From Desulfovibrio sp. UCD-KL4C (GTDB lineage: Bacteria; Desulfobacterota; Desulfovibrionia; Desulfovibrionales; Desulfovibrionaceae), in the NCBI RefSeq assembly GCF_006210265.1, contig NZ_VCNC01000003.1, forward strand, positions 310,001 to 374,000: a DNA stretch of 64,000 nt, in the 5' to 3' direction. The notes beneath the pieces are model-generated. The model was not told the DNA's origin. It made no database searches and saw only the letters and a program-made list of their open reading frames with translations. The position numbers and the translations under genes were made by a program. Of the stretch, positions 49,890 to 59,706 are shown piece by piece; position 1 is the stretch's first letter; every line of letters starts with the position of its first letter.

Positions 49890-50762
49890 ATGTCCTTAGT
49901 CATTAATCATAACCTTATGGCCATGACTGCTCAACGCAATTTAGATACAGCGTACGGCAATTTAGGCGTCTCCACCCGACGTCTGTCATCTGGCTTAAGA
50001 GTCGGAACCGCAGCAGATGATGCTGCAGGATTGGCAATTCGCGAGCTTATGCGTGCTGATGTTAAATCTTTGAATCAGGGTATGAGAAATGCTAATGACG
50101 CAATTTCTATGATTCAGACTGCAGATGGAGCATTGCAGGTAATCGATGAAAAGCTCATTCGCATGAAAGAACTTGCAACTCAGGCATCTACCGGTACTTA
50201 TAACTCCGACCAGCGTCTGATTATCGATTCAGAATTTCAGGCAATGGCTTCGGAAATTACCCGAATCGCTAACGCAACAGACTTTAATGGAATTCATCTG
50301 TTAAACGGGAACCTTTCCGGAGCACCTTCAACCCATAATGGTAACGGGTTGCACTCAACCGGACCAATGAAGGTTCACTTTGGAACAGGTAATGATAGTT
50401 CCGAAGATTATTACTATATTTCAGTAGGCACAGCTACAGCCTCTGCTCTCGGCGTACAGACCGCCATTTCAACTCAGGCTTTGGCACAGCAAGCTCTGGA
50501 TAAGCTGAACTCCGCGATTATCTCAAAAGATAAGATTCGTGCGAATCTTGGTGCTATGCAGAACAGGTTGGAAAATACTATTACCAACCTTTCCATTCAG
50601 GCTGAAAACATTCAGGCTTCAGAATCACGTATTTCTGACGTAGACGTTGCAAGCGAAATGACTGAATTCGTTCGCAACCAGATTCTCACTCAGTCAGCTG
50701 TGGCGATGTTGTCACAGGCCAATTCGCTACCGAAGATGGCAATGCAGCTCATTGGCGGATAA
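49890..50762 (+). CDS. fliC: Flagellin
   Basis: 290 residues from ATG 49890 (AAGGAGG upstream). The N-terminal helix (SLVINHNLMAMTAQRNLDTA, then LSSGLRVGTAADDAAGLAI) and C-terminal helix (QSAVAMLSQANSLPKMAMQLIGG, read as the usual end) are conserved, joined by a short variable domain. The single short variable part is typical of Desulfovibrio flagellins. Driven by a sigma-54 promoter and ends at a strong terminator. Confidence 0.95.
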   Translation: MSLVINHNLMAMTAQRNLDTAYGNLGVSTRRLSSGLRVGTAADDAAGLAIRELMRADVKSLNQGMRNANDAISMIQTADGALQVIDEKLIRMKELATQASTGTYNSDQRLIIDSEFQAMASEITRIANATDFNGIHLLNGNLSGAPSTHNGNGLHSTGPMKVHFGTGNDSSEDYYYISVGTATASALGVQTAISTQALAQQALDKLNSAIISKDKIRANLGAMQNRLENTITNLSIQAENIQASESRISDVDVASEMTEFVRNQILTQSAVAMLSQANSLPKMAMQLIGG

Positions 50763-50785
50763 CGCATGACATATTGGGTGACGAT

Positions 50786-50834
50786 TAAGGACTGTGGAGG
50801 TGGCTGATCACCGCCTCCCAGTCCTTAACCTTTT
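50786..50834 (+). terminator. Terminator after flagellin
   Basis: TTAAGGACTGTGGAGG pairs with GCCTCCCAGTCCTTAA (one G-T/one mismatch tolerated), followed by TTTTT. Confidence 0.85.
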
Positions 50835-50890
50835 TAGCAGATAGTAGAGATTAAAATATCATAAGAAGAGCTGTCTTTATTTGGGTAGGA

Positions 50891-51595
50891 TCAATCTTCG
50901 TTTTTTTGAGAATTTAAATAAACAATTGCAGTTGCAGCCGCTATCTGTTCAGCTTTTTTGAGACTTGTCCCATCTGCTTCAAATTTCTTACCATTCGGAA
51001 GATTCAGTTCAACTTGAAATATTTTTTCATGTTCAGGTCCTTTAGTTCCTGACAGCATGTATGTAGGCCGTTCTTTAAAGATAGCCTGTGTTATTTCCTG
51101 CAGTTTGCTTTTAAAATCTTTAGATGTTTCAACTTCAAAAGATTCAGGCCACTTATCTTTAAATATTCTCAGAATGAAATCGTGGGCTTCTTGGTAGCCT
51201 CCGTCAAGGAAGACTGCGCCTATAACTGCTTCCATAGTATCTGCAAGCAGTGACGATCTCATTCTGCCTCCTTGCGACTCTTCCCCTTTGCCAAGTCTGG
51301 AAAAGTTATTTAATCCTAATTCAAGAGCGATTGTTGAAAGACTTTTCTCTTTAACCAGTTTAGATCTGATTTTGGTTAACTGTCCTTCGTGAGCATCATG
51401 AAATCTCTTGAAAAGTTCTTCAGTTACGCATAGTTCAAGAACTGCGTCTCCCAAAAATTCGAGTCGCTCATTATCTTCACATGGTTCAAGCTGTTCATTT
51501 GCCCATGAACTATGGGTTAATGCCGTTGTTAAATACTTGACTTGCGAAAATCGATAGTGGATACATTGCTGTAGGGGTAAGTATTCTTCTTCCAT
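50891..51595 (-). CDS. rnc: Ribonuclease III
   Basis: 234 residues. The RNase III signature ERLEFLGDAVLEL (about 42-54) and the second acidic cluster DTMEAVIGAVFLDGG (about 118-132) give the four metal-binding residues. The C-terminal ~75 residues are a double-stranded RNA-binding domain (DFKSKLQEITQ, FEADGTSLKKAEQIAAATA). It processes rRNA precursors and structured RNAs. Read convergently with flagellin and divergently from the CoA ligase gene. Confidence 0.96.
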   Translation of the reverse strand: MEEEYLPLQQCIHYRFSQVKYLTTALTHSSWANEQLEPCEDNERLEFLGDAVLELCVTEELFKRFHDAHEGQLTKIRSKLVKEKSLSTIALELGLNNFSRLGKGEESQGGRMRSSLLADTMEAVIGAVFLDGGYQEAHDFILRIFKDKWPESFEVETSKDFKSKLQEITQAIFKERPTYMLSGTKGPEHEKIFQVELNLPNGKKFEADGTSLKKAEQIAAATAIVYLNSQKNED

Positions 51596-51628
51596 AAAAA
51601 ACCTGCTTAAATTTATAGTAAATTAAAA

Positions 51629-53737
51629 ATGCACTCTTATTCATCGCTAGAGGCTCTATTTGAGCCAGCGTCTATTGCTATTATCGGGGCAACTTCAGAT
51701 CCTGAGGATTCTGGAAGTATCGTTGCGGCCAATCTTCTTAACTCAGGATATAAGGGTAAAATCTTTCCAGTCAATGCCGAAGGCGAAGAAGTTCTAGGAA
51801 TAAAAGCTTTTTCTTCAATTTCGATGATTCCAAGATTTACGGATTTGGCTGTCATCTGCCTGTCGCCGGCAGAAGTGCTGGGGGCAGTTGAAATGCTGGC
51901 TGATCTTCCTGTCCGCGCTGCAATTGTAACCTCTTCCGGTTTTGGTGAGACTGGGCGCGAAGGGTATATGCTTGAGCAGCATCTAGCGAAAATGGCTAAA
52001 AATACCGGCATGATTATACTTGGTCCTAACTGCCTAGGGCTTATGAATCCATCGCTATCTCTTAATGCAAGCCTGTCTGTAGATTATACTAAGCAGGGAA
52101 ATATTGCATTTTTTTCTCAGTCAGGAGCTCTTTGCAATACTGCACTTGACTGGGCCAACAGTGAAGGCGTTGGTTTTTCTAAATTTATCAGTCTGGGTAA
52201 TAAAGCTGTGCTTAGCGAAGCTACAATGCTCAGATATCTTGCTAATGATCCGGATACGAAAGTTATTGTAGGCTATTGTGAAACGCTTGAGGATGGACAG
52301 GATTTTTTAAGAGTTGCCTATGATACAACCTGTAAGAAGCCTGTAATATTACTTCGGGCCGGTGGAACATCATCCGGCGCAAAAGCTGCTTCAGCTCATT
52401 CAGGGGCCTTAACCGGGGCAACTTGTGCATACAATGCTGCTTTTCATCAGACAGGAGTACTGCAGGCAGTCGATATCGAAGATATGTTCAATCTGGCTCA
52501 TGCATTTTCATGCCAACCTCTTCCCAATGGGCCAAGTGTCGCAATTGTTACTAATTCCGGTGGCCCCGGAATAATTGCCGCTGATATGTGTGAAAAGGGA
52601 AGCCTTGCCGTTTCATGTCCTTCAAACTCCACTATCGATGAAATGAAAGGCTTTCTAAAGCCTTATGCCTCACTGTACAATCCTGTCGATATGGTTGGAG
52701 ATGCCACAGTGGAAACATATGCAAAGACTCTTAAAGCTGTAATTGAAGATGATATATTCGATTCTATTTTGGTAATTCTTACACCTATCGCTCAGGTCGC
52801 CGCAGAAGTGGAAAAAGTTGCCGAGGTGATTATTACTGCAGCTCAGAATTCTTTTAAACCGATTGTGGCTTGTTTTATGGGAGGGCATTCTGTCAGCGGA
52901 TCAAGAGCTATGCTTCGAGACGGTGGAATTCCATGTTATGATTTTCCTGAGGTGGCAGTCAGAAGCCTTGATGCGTTGACGCACTGTCACAGGTGGCAAA
53001 ATAAAGACTGGCCTATTGAAGTATGTTTCAGGCGGGATATTGCAAAGGCGCAAAGTATTGTGGCTAATTCCAGAAGAATCGGACTTATGGAACTTGTTGA
53101 ACTTGATGCACAGCATCTGGCCTCAGCTTATGAGCTGCCGATTCCTGAAACAGTTTTAGCCAGAACATCAAATCAGGCCGCGAAGGCTGCTAAACGAATC
53201 GGTTATCCCGTTGTCCTTAAGATTGCTTCGCCTCAGATATCCAGAAAATATGAACTGGGACTGATTGCAACAAATCTTAATACTCCTCAAGAACTGCGAC
53301 GGGCCTTTTTAGAAATAACTTCCCGCGCATCCAGAAGATGTAAAGATGCATATATTACAGGTTGCCTAGTTCAGGCTATGGGGCCGAAAGATTCACATGA
53401 AGTCGTAATATCATTCAGACGGGATGCCCAGTTCGGCCCCTTGATCAGTTTTTCTCTTGGCGGTATTCACGCTGATATGCTTGGGGATGTTTCCTCAAGA
53501 TTGGCTCCGTTAGCTCTTAATGATGCTCAGGAAATGATCCGTGAAGTTAAGGCTTATCCTATTTTACGCGGAGCTAGAGCCGGAACTGCAATTGATTTAG
53601 GCTGTCTGGAAGATGTACTGCTTATGGTCTCGCAGATGGCATCAGATCTGCCGGAAATTCAGGAAGCAGAATTCAGCCCCGTTATTGCGGGACCTGACGG
53701 GGCGGTTGTCGCCAATATGCGTATGACTATCGGTTAA
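51629..53737 (+). CDS. Acetate-CoA ligase (ADP-forming), fused alpha and beta parts
   Basis: 702 residues. Order: CoA-binding Rossmann domain (about 1-130, SIAIIGATSDPEDSGSIVAANL), succinyl-CoA-ligase-like domains (about 150-450) with SAHSGALTG near the phospho-His region, and a C-terminal ATP-grasp part (about 480-700, KRIGYPVVLKIASPQISRK). It makes acetate and ATP from acetyl-CoA, ADP and phosphate, or works in reverse. The fused order is that of archaeal/anaerobe Acd enzymes. Acyl range cannot be told. It is followed by a DRTGG-type protein in the same direction. Confidence 0.9.
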   Translation: MHSYSSLEALFEPASIAIIGATSDPEDSGSIVAANLLNSGYKGKIFPVNAEGEEVLGIKAFSSISMIPRFTDLAVICLSPAEVLGAVEMLADLPVRAAIVTSSGFGETGREGYMLEQHLAKMAKNTGMIILGPNCLGLMNPSLSLNASLSVDYTKQGNIAFFSQSGALCNTALDWANSEGVGFSKFISLGNKAVLSEATMLRYLANDPDTKVIVGYCETLEDGQDFLRVAYDTTCKKPVILLRAGGTSSGAKAASAHSGALTGATCAYNAAFHQTGVLQAVDIEDMFNLAHAFSCQPLPNGPSVAIVTNSGGPGIIAADMCEKGSLAVSCPSNSTIDEMKGFLKPYASLYNPVDMVGDATVETYAKTLKAVIEDDIFDSILVILTPIAQVAAEVEKVAEVIITAAQNSFKPIVACFMGGHSVSGSRAMLRDGGIPCYDFPEVAVRSLDALTHCHRWQNKDWPIEVCFRRDIAKAQSIVANSRRIGLMELVELDAQHLASAYELPIPETVLARTSNQAAKAAKRIGYPVVLKIASPQISRKYELGLIATNLNTPQELRRAFLEITSRASRRCKDAYITGCLVQAMGPKDSHEVVISFRRDAQFGPLISFSLGGIHADMLGDVSSRLAPLALNDAQEMIREVKAYPILRGARAGTAIDLGCLEDVLLMVSQMASDLPEIQEAEFSPVIAGPDGAVVANMRMTIG

Positions 53738-53763
53738 AATTTCAAATATAAGGAGTAACCTTC

Positions 53764-54831
53764 ATGCCCGGTTTATATATAGGCTCCACCAGCGGATATT
53801 CCGGTAAGAATATGATCGTTATGGGCCTTGGTCTATATTTTCAGAAAGCAGGTATCAGTCTTGGTTATATGAAACCTGTAGGAGCTATTCCGGTTGAAGT
53901 AGACGGATGCCTAGGTGATGAAGATGCATTCTTCATTCAAGAAGTTTTAGGTGTTTCTAATCCAGCCAAGGTTGTCACTCCGGTTGTAGTTACCCACGAT
54001 TTTAAAGTTCAGGCTTTTAACGGCAGATGTGAAGATCATGTTGAACCTATAGTTCAAGCTTACGAAAAAATAAGTGCGGGTAAAGATCTTACTCTTGTCG
54101 CAGGTTCCGGTTCAATGAATTCAGGTAAATACTGCGGAGTTGACGGGATTCACCTTGTTAAAACTCTGGGAATCAAATGCGTTGTTATTGATAGATTCCA
54201 AAAAGAATTGAACTATGACTACTTGGTTGTGCTTAAAGAAACTTTAGGTGACAGCATGATCGGGGTAATTTTAAATGATATCCCGCCTACTTTTATGGAT
54301 GAAATTACTTCGCTCATTAAACCTTTTCTCGAAAGAAAAGGGGTTAAGGTGCTTGGCGTAATTCCTAAAGATTCATTAATGGGAACGATTAAGGTCTGTG
54401 ATCTGGCAGAGCATTTAGGCGGGAAAATCATTTCTGCTCACAATAAAAAAGAGCAGCCGGTTGAAAGTTTTCTGATTGGAACTATGCAGGTCGAAAACTT
54501 TATGACTCATTTTCGTAAGCATCGTAATTCTGCTGTTATTGTCGGTGGCGACAGATCGGATGTTCAGCTTGTTGCGCTTGAGGGAGAATGTCCATGTCTC
54601 GTGCTGACAGGAAATCTTTACCCGAATGATATTATTTTAACCCGTTCAGAAATTTTGGGGACTCCCATAATTGTAGTGCGGGACGATACTTTTTCAGTAG
54701 CGAAAAAAATGGAAGACATTTTGTCGCGGCATAAACTGCGCGAACCTGCTAAAATTAAGCATGGCGCTGATCTTGTAGAGTCGCATATCGACTTTGCATA
54801 CATAAAAAAAGAACTTGATCTGAAATATTAG
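53764..54831 (+). CDS. P-loop and DRTGG-domain protein (Pta N-terminal-like)
   Basis: 355 residues. The first ~215 residues resemble the dethiobiotin-synthetase-like P-loop domain found at the N-terminus of long phosphate acetyltransferases (MPGLYIGSTSGYSGKNMIVMGLG, P-loop around residues 7-15). Residues ~220-330 are a DRTGG domain (AVIVGGDRSDVQLVALEG). The catalytic phosphotransacetylase domain is missing. In Desulfovibrio, genes of this type lie in acetate/lactate metabolism clusters, and here the ADP-forming acetyl-CoA ligase is 26 nt upstream. A regulatory role on acetyl-CoA metabolism is likely but unproven. Confidence 0.78.
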   Translation: MPGLYIGSTSGYSGKNMIVMGLGLYFQKAGISLGYMKPVGAIPVEVDGCLGDEDAFFIQEVLGVSNPAKVVTPVVVTHDFKVQAFNGRCEDHVEPIVQAYEKISAGKDLTLVAGSGSMNSGKYCGVDGIHLVKTLGIKCVVIDRFQKELNYDYLVVLKETLGDSMIGVILNDIPPTFMDEITSLIKPFLERKGVKVLGVIPKDSLMGTIKVCDLAEHLGGKIISAHNKKEQPVESFLIGTMQVENFMTHFRKHRNSAVIVGGDRSDVQLVALEGECPCLVLTGNLYPNDIILTRSEILGTPIIVVRDDTFSVAKKMEDILSRHKLREPAKIKHGADLVESHIDFAYIKKELDLKY

Positions 54832-54835
54832 CTAT

Positions 54836-54878
54836 AAACTAAGCCCCGTATAATATGTGTGCGGGGCTTAGTTTTTTT
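54836..54878. terminator. Bidirectional terminator
   Basis: AAACTAAGCCCCG pairs with CGGGGCTTAGTTT (13 bp, 13-nt loop), then T7, between convergent genes. Confidence 0.9.
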
Positions 54879-55500
54879 ATGTAAAAAGAGGATTATTCTG
54901 TTTTTCGTGACTGACCGTTGTCATTGGTCCGTGTCCTGAATAAATCTGAGTTTCATCTGGAAGAATAAAGATTTTGTTTCTTATTGAACTCAGTAGAGTT
55001 TCGCTGTCTCCACCGGGAAAATCTGTTCGTCCGACTGCTATCATAAATATTAAATCTCCGACGAATACGCAGCTTAAAGCAGGGAAAAAATATGAAAGGC
55101 TGCCTCGTGTATGCCCTGGTGTCTCCAGCACTATCATCGGTTGATCAAATATAAACTGTTTACCATGTTTAAGATCTGTTATTTTGAAGTCATGCAATTG
55201 CGGAAATTCTTTTGATCCTCCATAGGAAAAAGATATTTCGTTTAAGTACTTGTCGTCGATATTTCCAAATACTTCCGCTCCGGTCATCTCTTGCAGTTCT
55301 GTAACCCCGCCAATGTGGTCAAGATGCATATGAGTCAGGTAAATGGCTGTGACATTAAGATTTCTAGTCTTGATTGCCTCTAAAAGAGGTGAAGGTTCCG
55401 GAGCACAGTCTATTACTATTGCATTATTACCGGAAGTCAGCAGGTAACAGTTTGTTTCAAGTGGCCCTAGAACAAATGTTTCAACTGTAATATTTGTCAT
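54877..55500 (-). CDS. MBL-fold metallo-hydrolase (glyoxalase II-like)
   Basis: 207 residues. The zinc-binding motif is THMHLDHIGG (about 56-65), followed by GHTRGSLSYF (His ~130), FVGDLIF (Asp) and YSGHGPMT (His ~188). This is the hydroxyacylglutathione-hydrolase-like branch. The length is shorter than true GloB, as in many bacterial hydrolases of unknown substrate. Monocistronic. Confidence 0.9.
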   Translation of the reverse strand: MTNITVETFVLGPLETNCYLLTSGNNAIVIDCAPEPSPLLEAIKTRNLNVTAIYLTHMHLDHIGGVTELQEMTGAEVFGNIDDKYLNEISFSYGGSKEFPQLHDFKITDLKHGKQFIFDQPMIVLETPGHTRGSLSYFFPALSCVFVGDLIFMIAVGRTDFPGGDSETLLSSIRNKIFILPDETQIYSGHGPMTTVSHEKQNNPLFT

Positions 55501-55590
55501 TTTACAATCCTTGACTGTGTTTCGGCAATATAGTGAAATTAAATTTATTTTTGTGTAAAATAAAAAAATGATAATTAATCAGGACTAAAG

Positions 55591-56772
55591 ATGCTTTACT
55601 TTTTAGGAAACTGTCAAATGGATTTTCTATGTCGCGCTGTCACTGAACTTGGGCATGACTGCGTGTATAGAGTTCTTGCTTCGCCTTTTACATACAATAG
55701 TTCACCCGGAATTATACCGCGCGATTTGCTTGATAAGGATCAAACTTTGGGCCTTGCAGATTTTTATCATGATCGCAGTCTGTTTAATCAGTTTGAAATA
55801 ATATCGGCTGATGAAGAGAAGCCTGAAGTCATCGTGATTAACCTCTTTCACGAAATCAGTCCTCTTTTTATTGAAAAGGAGCAGAAATATATATTTTTTA
55901 TTGATCCGAAAGCATGGGAATCTCATCCTTCTTTTGAGGAGTGGATGAAAGCTGGATTCGGTATGATTCAGGTAAATCCTGCTACTTATTTGAAGCGGTA
56001 TGAAGAGATGATTAAAAATCTTCGCCAGAAATTTCCGCAGGTTCCCATTCTTGTAGTTTCAAGGTTGTCCCATTATCCTGCATTCGGTCCCGAACCATAT
56101 TCTTATCTTGATGGGTGGAATGAACTTTGGAAATACAGTGGTCAAATTTTTAATCGATGGGAAAGCAATATTTCTGATTTAACAGTTGTTGATATGGATA
56201 GAATTTTTGCAGGAATATGGGCTGCATCCGAGAAAAGAGTTGAAGCTCATTGTCCTTTTTTAAAGTTCAAGCTGACAGAAAAAGATAGTGTAATAACCGG
56301 GTTGCATGTCAGTCGTGATGTTGAACATGTCGGTTCGATGTGGTCTGTTTTAGCTAAAAAGATCACTGAATTTCTTGAGAATGGTAAAATAAGTTACTGT
56401 GCAGATGAAATCATACCTGATGAGTGGAAACAACCGTGGCAGCCGGAGAAGTATCAGGATGAAGAATTGCTTAAAATGCTCGGATCAGGAGCCAATTATC
56501 TCTGCGCTAGAGCAATCGGGAGCTTTTTTGTTAATCTTGAGCATGATTATACAGAATTATTGGTAAAAACAGCGCAGTATACACCTGTATGCCATAACAC
56601 GTTGCATATGATTAAAACTTATGGGCGAATCTGGAGAAATCCAGATCTTGCGCTGTGGAGCAAAGCTCATCGTGAAAATGTACTGAAATTTACTGCAAAT
56701 GGTCCGCTTTATACGCAGGATTATCTTGATCGGCTCAGTGAAGTGGAGAAGTTTGCTTTGGGTGAGTTGTAG
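55591..56772 (+). CDS. WcbI-like/SGNH-type protein of unknown function
   Basis: 393 residues. The N-terminal LYFLGNCQMDFLCRAV carries the GNCQ motif seen in WcbI-like capsule proteins and related SGNH-type hydrolases. Later parts (ILVVSRLSHYPAFG at about 151-164, TGLHVSRDVEHVG at about 236-248) include a candidate His near the end. No signal peptide, so cytoplasmic. The C-terminal ~130 residues are helical and unrecognised. Alone between two terminators. Substrate unknown. Confidence 0.6.
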   Translation: MLYFLGNCQMDFLCRAVTELGHDCVYRVLASPFTYNSSPGIIPRDLLDKDQTLGLADFYHDRSLFNQFEIISADEEKPEVIVINLFHEISPLFIEKEQKYIFFIDPKAWESHPSFEEWMKAGFGMIQVNPATYLKRYEEMIKNLRQKFPQVPILVVSRLSHYPAFGPEPYSYLDGWNELWKYSGQIFNRWESNISDLTVVDMDRIFAGIWAASEKRVEAHCPFLKFKLTEKDSVITGLHVSRDVEHVGSMWSVLAKKITEFLENGKISYCADEIIPDEWKQPWQPEKYQDEELLKMLGSGANYLCARAIGSFFVNLEHDYTELLVKTAQYTPVCHNTLHMIKTYGRIWRNPDLALWSKAHRENVLKFTANGPLYTQDYLDRLSEVEKFALGEL

Positions 56773-56803
56773 ATAGAATAAGATCTTTAAAGTAGCTAAT
56801 TAT

Positions 56804-56841
56804 AAATCCCGTTGAAGAATATTCTTCAACGGGATTTTGTT
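56804..56841. terminator. Perfect palindromic terminator
   Basis: AAATCCCGTTGAAGAAT (56804-56820) followed at once by its exact reverse complement (56821-56837). It lies between two convergent genes and is T-rich on both ends. Confidence 0.85.
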
Positions 56842-56882
56842 ATTAACTTTGGTAAGCCGTTTTCTGCTATGCGGATATAAGA

Positions 56883-58274
56883 CTATTTGGGTGATTGTCT
56901 TTCCGCTTTCAATGCCCCTAGTAAGGCTTCATCAAGTGAAGGGTGGGGGAAGATTACTTTATGCAGATCTTCTTCGGTCCAAGCTTCCTGAACGATCATA
57001 GCTGCCGCGGTTGTAAAGCCAGAGACGTGATGCCCAACAGCTGTGATACCTGCAACTTTATCATCAAGCCAAACAATTTTTACAAAACCTTGTGTAGCGG
57101 CGTAAGACTGTGCAATGGGGTTAGCAACAAGTGGGAATGAGGATACTTTTATTTCGCCTTTTCCTTCAAGATCTTTAACCATCAGCCCTACACGCATGGT
57201 TTCCGGTGAACCGTACAGAATAGAAGGGACAGGAACATGTGTGTACGATCCCTTGTCTTTTCCGGAAATTCTGCGCACAACATATCCGGCCTGATGGCTG
57301 GCTGCGTGAGCGAGTAAAACCTTACCGTTAAGGTCTCCGATTGCATAAACATTGGGAGCGGCTTCAAGATTTTCGTTAATTTCAACAAAACCTGGGCCTA
57401 CTGTTGAAGCTCCGCAATTCTCCAGACCAAGGTCTTTTGAATTCGGTCGTCTTCCTACTGCTATAAGGGCTTTGTCTGCGATTATTTCTTCACCGTTTTC
57501 AGTGCGTAAAACAGCTTTTCCGTTTTCAGCAGTAACGGATTTTACTTTAACGCCGAGCTTAATATCCCATTTGTGACGCTTGAAAACAGTCTGCAAAGCT
57601 TTAGAAACCTCTGGGTCTTCATACATTGCTATTCTGTCGAGAGCGTCCACAACTGTGATTTTAGTTCCGGTTCTGTGGGCAATTTGAGCCATTTCAAGGC
57701 CGATAAAGCCCGCACCTATAACGAGAAGTGATTCAGGCATTTCAGTAAGAGCAAGAAACCCTGTGTTGTCTAAGACAGTCTCATTATCAGGTTCAAGTCC
57801 GGGGAAAACAGTGGGGTGGGAACCTGTAGCAAGTACAAGGTTTTTATACTCCAATACTGCTGTTTCATTAGGGTGGGAAATTTCCACTTTTCCCTGCTCA
57901 ATGATTTTTGCTGTAGCAGGATAGAAATCAATGTTTAGAGCTTTAAGCTTTTGCGCCATTGCTTTACGGGTTGCACCTGTAAAGCGGTCTTTTTTAGTAC
58001 AAAGAGCTTTAAAATCTATTTCAATATTGCCTGTAGCTACTTTCGCTTTTACCTGTGCGGCAAGTTCTTCAACAGGAGAAGTTGCGCCTAGATATAGCTT
58101 TGTGGGGATACAGCCGACATTTAAGCAGGTTCCGCCGAGCATGTCTTTTTCTACTAAGGCAACTTTTATTCCGAGTGCAGCTGCTTCTGTTGCTGTGTCA
58201 AAACCGCCAGGTCCGGCTCCTACGACCACGAGGTCGTAGGAGCGAGTTCCGGCTGGTAAATTAGTTAATGTCAT
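56883..58274 (-). CDS. lpdA: Dihydrolipoyl dehydrogenase
   Basis: 463 residues. FAD-binding VVVGAGPGGFDTATEAAALG, redox-active GGTCLNVGCIPTK, NAD-binding LLVIGAGFIGLEMAQIAHRTG cut to its core, and the C-terminal His-Glu in HPSLDEALLGAL. It re-oxidises the lipoyl arm of GcvH in the glycine cleavage system. Last gene of the operon; it overlaps the gcvPB end by 14 nt. Confidence 0.95.
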   Translation of the reverse strand: MTLTNLPAGTRSYDLVVVGAGPGGFDTATEAAALGIKVALVEKDMLGGTCLNVGCIPTKLYLGATSPVEELAAQVKAKVATGNIEIDFKALCTKKDRFTGATRKAMAQKLKALNIDFYPATAKIIEQGKVEISHPNETAVLEYKNLVLATGSHPTVFPGLEPDNETVLDNTGFLALTEMPESLLVIGAGFIGLEMAQIAHRTGTKITVVDALDRIAMYEDPEVSKALQTVFKRHKWDIKLGVKVKSVTAENGKAVLRTENGEEIIADKALIAVGRRPNSKDLGLENCGASTVGPGFVEINENLEAAPNVYAIGDLNGKVLLAHAASHQAGYVVRRISGKDKGSYTHVPVPSILYGSPETMRVGLMVKDLEGKGEIKVSSFPLVANPIAQSYAATQGFVKIVWLDDKVAGITAVGHHVSGFTTAAAMIVQEAWTEEDLHKVIFPHPSLDEALLGALKAERQSPK

Positions 58275-59706
58275 CAGTGATCACCATGTCGCGAGCAGCT
58301 TTAGTTTCATCCAGTCTGCTGACTGAAAGGGTAACAGGAGCATTCTTAATAAAATCAGGATTTTCTTCTGCAAGTTTTGCAATTTCAATCAGATCATCTA
58401 CAAAGCAGTCCAGTGTTTCTTTACTTTCTGTTTCAGTAGGCTCTATCATCATACATTCCTTAACAATAAGAGGGAAGTAGATGGTGGGAGCATGGTGTCC
58501 CTTATCGAGAAGAGCTTTTGCCACGTCCAGTGCGCGGACTCCGTTTTTAGCCTGATTCACAGCTGAAAGAACGAATTCGTGCATGCAGGTGCGGTTGTAT
58601 GGAACTTCAAAGTAGTCTTCGAGTCTTTTACGCATATAGTTCGCACCAAGAACTGCATTTTCTGTAGCTCTGATGAGACCTTCACGCCCTAAACGGAGCA
58701 TGTAGGCATATGCTTTAAGATATACTCCGAAGTTGCCATAGAATGGGGCTACAAAACCGATTGATTTCGGTGCATCGTATGAAAGGTAATACTGACCGTC
58801 TTCAAGTTTTTTAACCCGTGAAACAGGCAGGAACGGAGTCAGTTTTTCGCAAACACCCACAGGGCCGGAACCGGGACCGCCTCCGCCGTGAGGAGTAGCG
58901 AAAGTTTTATGCAGATTTAAATGAACAACATCAAATCCTGCATCACCTACTCTCATTTTACCCATGATAGCATTCATGTTTGCTCCGTCATAATAGAGCA
59001 GGGCATCTTTTTCATGAATCATTTTGACTATCTCAGGGAGATGCTTTTCAAACAACCCGAGAGTGTTCGGGCAGGTCATCATCACTGCGGCAACTTCATC
59101 ATCAAGAACTTCTGCGAGTGCTTCAGGGGTAATGATTCCGTCATTTGATTCAACAGAAACAACTTCGTACCCGGCGATAGAAGCCGATGCAGGGTTGGTT
59201 CCGTGAGCTGAGTCAGGGCATATTACTTTAGTTTTTTTATTGCCCTTGTCTTTATGATAGGCGGCAATAATCATAACACCGGTCAGTTCTCCATGTGCTC
59301 CTGCCATAGGGTGCATGGTGAAGTCTGCCATACCACAAAGCTCACTCAGCAGTCTTTCTGTTTCAAAAATGACTTCTAGTGCGCCCTGGCAATGGCGTCC
59401 AGCTCCTTTGAGCTGGGATATCGCAGGGTGTAGTCTGGCAAAACCTGGCAGAGCCGCAACTTGCTCTGTGAATTTAGGATTGTATTTCATTGTGCATGAA
59501 CCGAGAGGATAGAAATTGGAATCTACCCCGAAGTTTTTCATGGACAACTTAGTGAAATGACGAACTACATCAAGCTCAGAAAGGGAAGGCATGCCTGCGC
59601 TTTCGCGGAGCAGTTCTGCCGGAATGAAATCTTCTATGTTGCTTTTCGGTTCTTCAGGCCATACACCTTCGCGGCCGAGTACGGATTTTTTGAATACGGT
59701 TTTCAT
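58261..59706 (-). CDS. gcvPB: Glycine dehydrogenase (decarboxylating) subunit 2
   Basis: 481 residues, the second half of the P-protein. The PLP lysine is in HLNLHKTFATPHGGGGPG; also ICPDSAHGTNPASA and ALLYYDGANMNAIMG. With GcvPA it decarboxylates glycine and passes the aminomethyl group to GcvH. Split P-proteins are typical of anaerobes and some Gram-positives. It overlaps gcvPA by 1 nt. Confidence 0.96.
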   Translation of the reverse strand: MKTVFKKSVLGREGVWPEEPKSNIEDFIPAELLRESAGMPSLSELDVVRHFTKLSMKNFGVDSNFYPLGSCTMKYNPKFTEQVAALPGFARLHPAISQLKGAGRHCQGALEVIFETERLLSELCGMADFTMHPMAGAHGELTGVMIIAAYHKDKGNKKTKVICPDSAHGTNPASASIAGYEVVSVESNDGIITPEALAEVLDDEVAAVMMTCPNTLGLFEKHLPEIVKMIHEKDALLYYDGANMNAIMGKMRVGDAGFDVVHLNLHKTFATPHGGGGPGSGPVGVCEKLTPFLPVSRVKKLEDGQYYLSYDAPKSIGFVAPFYGNFGVYLKAYAYMLRLGREGLIRATENAVLGANYMRKRLEDYFEVPYNRTCMHEFVLSAVNQAKNGVRALDVAKALLDKGHHAPTIYFPLIVKECMMIEPTETESKETLDCFVDDLIEIAKLAEENPDFIKNAPVTLSVSRLDETKAARDMVITDDIN

